Source: Flavobacteriales bacterium (GTDB taxonomy: Bacteria > Bacteroidota > Bacteroidia > Flavobacteriales > UA16). Taken from it: 6,115 nucleotides of DNA. Shown here piece after piece: positions 3,607-6,115 of this stretch; positions within the stretch are counted from its first letter, which is position 1; every line of letters starts with the position of its first letter. The notes under the pieces were generated by a model. It worked only from the letters and a program-made list of their open reading frames with translations, did no database searches and had not been told where the DNA came from. The DNA lies in NCBI GenBank assembly GCA_002683735.1, contig NYTZ01000141.1, positions 1 through 6,115 on the forward strand, in the 5' to 3' direction. The position numbers and the translations under genes were made by a program.

Positions 3607-6115
3607 ATGACCCGAAGTCTGCTTTTGCTTTCGACGCTACTGGTGTATTTGGTCCCGCTTGGGAACCACGCCCACGCTCAATTTCAAAATCGTCCCAATG
3701 GCATGACCAGTGCGGCCCCCCGTACGCATGCTTTGGTCGGCGCGACGCTCATTCCTGCTCCGGGCCAGAGGGTGGAGAACGCCACCATTGTGCTTCGCGA
3801 TGGGGGTGTGCTTTCGGTCGAATCCAACGGTGAAGTTCCACCCGGTGCCGTTGTCCATGACCTGAACGGACAAGTGGTTGCCCCTGGATTCATTGATCCC
3901 TCGGTTCTGGTTGAAGCTGAGATTGGCGACGCAGCCGGGTCCCACTGGAACCGTTTGGTCCACCCAGAATTTGATTTCACCAGCGCAGCGCTTCCTCTGG
4001 ATTCTGGAAAGCGGTCTGCACACCGTCGGGCGGGCTTCACTTTGGTGGCCGTCCAACCCAGCAAAGGAATTTTTCGAGGAACGGGAACGTTGCTTGCCAC
4101 CACCCAAGAAGACGGATTGGCCACGGGATCGTGGTCTTGGGAAACCATGCAAGGCATGGGCTTTGACCGTGGAGGCAGCTGGGGTCTTGAGGGTTATCCA
4201 GTCTCTTTGATGGGATCCATCGCGTTGGCCCGGCAAACCTTGATGGATGCGACCCACCATCAAGCCGCGCACGAACGCTGGATGACCAGAAGCACTTCTG
4301 GTCCCCGCCCACCGCAATCGGACGCCATGGTGGCTTTGGCCCCCATTCTCTCGGCCGGGCAGTCGGTGTTGTTTGATACCAAGGATGAAGTGAATGCCGC
4401 CCGGGCCCACGCCCTCGCGGAAGAGTTTGAGTTGGACGTGGTCATGCTCGGCTCCGGCAACGAGTTCCGTCGACTGGATGACATCGTTGCCATGGGTAGG
4501 GAGTTTGTGTTACCGGTCGACTTCCCGGATGCACCAGTGGTTCGAAACGCCGAAGAAGCGGACTCGTTGTCGTTGCGAGACTTGATGACGTGGGACGAAG
4601 CCCCCTCCAACCCGGCGCGCTTGCGTGACGCGGGCGTGGTTTTTTCTTTGACCGCCCACGGTCTTTCAAAGCCCACCGATATCCACGACCGCATCCGCCA
4701 AGCCATTCGCCGTGGCCTCAGCCCAACCGACGCTATGGCCGCGTTGACCACCATTCCCGCACAATTGCTTGGCATTGATTCATGGGCGGGTACCGTCGCA
4801 CCGGGTCACATGGCCAACTTGGTGGTCTTTGATGGTGAGCCCTTCGAAAAAGGGACTTCCGTCCAAACCGTCTGGGTCGGCGGGGTCGAGCATGTGGTGC
4901 AAGAGCCTCCGGTGGATCCTTTCCGTAACCAAGGCACCTTGCAGTTGACCGACGGTCAGCAAATGTCGTGTTCGTTTGACCGGAAAGCCAAGAAGATCAC
5001 CTTCACCAAAGGCGACACCGCGTTCGCCACCAAGAAAGTGGAAGTCGATGGCGAATTGATCGGCGGTTCCGTTGACGCCGCTTTGATGGAGCATCGGGGA
5101 TGGGCCACATTCCGCGCGGTTTTGATTGAAGACCGACTGACCGGCGCTTTCGTGGCCACCGACGGCCACCGGGTGGGTTTTGAAGGTGTGCTCTCCGAAC
5201 CAATGGCCGAAGCTGCGGTCTCTGAAAATGAAGCAGAGTCCTCTGACGACGAACAAATGTTGGGTCCGGATCCGGTTAGCGGTCTGTGGACCTGCACGCT
5301 GTCGATTCCAGATCAAGGCTTTGAAATGACCATCGATGCGGAGCTGACTTTGCAAGCCGACGGCGGCATCACCGGTTCCATGTCCATGATGGATCAAGAA
5401 GTTCCTCTTTCGAGCGGCTCCTTTGATGCCGAGGCATCGATGATTGAACTTCGAACTTCGACCCCGGGTGGGGAGGGTGTCTTGTCGGGCACGATTGCCG
5501 ATGGCATCTTGTCTGGTTCGATTGAATCACCCATGGGCTCGTTGCCGGTCGAAGGCACCCGGGTGGTGTCCCGTGCGGGCGGCGAATCGGACGTACCGAC
5601 TGATGATGATCTCGAATTGGCGACGGAACTGCCAGAGCCCAATCGAAATCTCCCCGTTCCTCTTGGCGGGTACGGTCGATTCAAATCGCCGGTAGCCGAA
5701 AGTATCTTGCTGACCAACGCGGTCATTTGGACTGCTTCGGACGCGGGCATACTGGACAACGCTTGGATGCTGGTCGAGCGGGGGCAAATCACTGATGTGG
5801 GAACAGGGCTTCCTCCAGAAACCTCAGCCCGTGTGGTGGATGCCAGCGGTTTGCATGTCACCCCAGGTTTAATTGATTGCCATTCGCATACGGGCATCAA
5901 CGGGGGAGTCAATGAAGGCAGCCGGGCCAGCACCGCTGAGGTCACGATTGAAGACGTGGTCAACCCTGACGATGTGGACTGGTACCGCCAATTGGCCGGG
6001 GGATTGACCGCCGCAAACCAGTTGCACGGCTCGGCCAATCCGATCGGTGGCCGCAACTCTGTGGTGAAGTTGAAGTGGGGCGGTGACGCCCAGGACTTCC
6101 GCATGCAGGACGCCA
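3607..6115 (+). CDS. secreted tandem amidohydrolase, first domain degenerate (3' end outside window)
   Basis: The frame is open from ATG 3607 to the window edge, giving 836 residues without a stop. Residues 1-24 form a Sec signal peptide (Arg3, hydrophobic 5-18, AHA cleavage site before Gln25), so it is expected in the periplasm or outside. Residues 41-430 look like an imidazolonepropionase-like amidohydrolase: a beta-sandwich start (LVGATLIPAPG), PGFID (93-97), and a typical C-terminus (GLSPTDAMAALTTIPAQLLG; GTVAPGHMANLVVFDGEP). The metal ligands are lost: the HxH positions are Ser99 and Leu101, and the late Asp appears replaced in SLTAHG (347-352). Residues 443-655 are a glycine- and threonine-rich, beta-looking region with an acidic break (ESSDDE, 544-549). 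A second amidohydrolase domain starts near 698, with PGLIDCHSH (753-761) intact at His759 and His761, then HGSANPIGG (807-815), which I recall from a family of large secreted amidohydrolases. About 300 more residues are expected. Hydrolysis of a cyclic amide or peptide-like substrate is plausible; the substrate is unknown. Confidence 0.9.
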   Translation, partial: MTRSLLLLSTLLVYLVPLGNHAHAQFQNRPNGMTSAAPRTHALVGATLIPAPGQRVENATIVLRDGGVLSVESNGEVPPGAVVHDLNGQVVAPGFIDPSVLVEAEIGDAAGSHWNRLVHPEFDFTSAALPLDSGKRSAHRRAGFTLVAVQPSKGIFRGTGTLLATTQEDGLATGSWSWETMQGMGFDRGGSWGLEGYPVSLMGSIALARQTLMDATHHQAAHERWMTRSTSGPRPPQSDAMVALAPILSAGQSVLFDTKDEVNAARAHALAEEFELDVVMLGSGNEFRRLDDIVAMGREFVLPVDFPDAPVVRNAEEADSLSLRDLMTWDEAPSNPARLRDAGVVFSLTAHGLSKPTDIHDRIRQAIRRGLSPTDAMAALTTIPAQLLGIDSWAGTVAPGHMANLVVFDGEPFEKGTSVQTVWVGGVEHVVQEPPVDPFRNQGTLQLTDGQQMSCSFDRKAKKITFTKGDTAFATKKVEVDGELIGGSVDAALMEHRGWATFRAVLIEDRLTGAFVATDGHRVGFEGVLSEPMAEAAVSENEAESSDDEQMLGPDPVSGLWTCTLSIPDQGFEMTIDAELTLQADGGITGSMSMMDQEVPLSSGSFDAEASMIELRTSTPGGEGVLSGTIADGILSGSIESPMGSLPVEGTRVVSRAGGESDVPTDDDLELATELPEPNRNLPVPLGGYGRFKSPVAESILLTNAVIWTASDAGILDNAWMLVERGQITDVGTGLPPETSARVVDASGLHVTPGLIDCHSHTGINGGVNEGSRASTAEVTIEDVVNPDDVDWYRQLAGGLTAANQLHGSANPIGGRNSVVKLKWGGDAQDFRMQDA

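Noticed and set aside
3637..6104. Series of long minus-strand open frames opposite the amidohydrolase gene (for example 3637-4410, 4260-4775, 4780-5397 and 5394-6104)
   Set aside because: Their products are low-complexity, rich in Arg, Ser, Pro and Gly, with no recognisable domain. They lie opposite one long frame with a signal peptide and clear amidohydrolase motifs, and are explained by GC-rich codon use.
1..6115. A novel defence, mobile or RNA-based system in the window
   Set aside because: I looked for direct-repeat arrays, terminal inverted repeats, transposase or integrase motifs, tRNA-like folds and toxin-antitoxin-sized gene pairs on both strands and found none.

Overview
The window is ordinary, densely packed bacterial chromosome with three complete genes and one gene cut by the right edge. 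The best guess at origin is the Planctomycetota-Verrucomicrobiota group, with Verrucomicrobiota favoured. The reasons are a stand-alone prepilin-like protein with a C-terminal H-x9-DG motif, a Tat-type Gfo/Idh/MocA oxidoreductase, and a large secreted tandem amidohydrolase. These families are abundant there, but the assignment is inference from gene content.

Layout. At 16-1326 (+) lies a 12-helix membrane protein of the MATE/MOP flippase superfamily, whose sequence resembles the animal progressive ankylosis (ANK/ANKH) transporters. It converges on, and overlaps by 15 bp, a Gfo/Idh/MocA oxidoreductase at 1312-2517 (-). A 143-bp divergent intergenic region (2518-2660) then separates the oxidoreductase from a pseudopilin-like protein at 2661-3569 (+). 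It holds putative promoters for both genes and a dyad-symmetric candidate operator. After 37 bp comes a secreted protein at 3607 to beyond 6115 (+). It carries a degenerate amidohydrolase domain, a beta-rich linker and the start of a second amidohydrolase domain with an intact metal-binding HxH.

Two observations stand out. First, none of the four starts has a well-placed Shine-Dalgarno sequence, and three of them (16, 2661, 3607) have a TAnnnT hexamer ending exactly 6 nt before the ATG. The fourth (2517, minus strand) has TAGGCT ending 9 nt before its ATG. This is the geometry of -10 elements driving leaderless or nearly leaderless mRNAs. Second, the first amidohydrolase domain of the large protein has lost both metal-ligand histidines of its HxH motif and apparently the late catalytic aspartate, so it looks like a pseudoenzyme fused to a potentially active partner.

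The four genes do not form an obvious pathway. The oxidoreductase, the pseudopilin and the amidohydrolase are all expected to act in or across the cell envelope. Only the pseudopilin and amidohydrolase genes are placed so that they could share a transcript. I see no RNA gene, CRISPR array, insertion sequence or defence system. No stretch longer than 300 bases lacks a gene.
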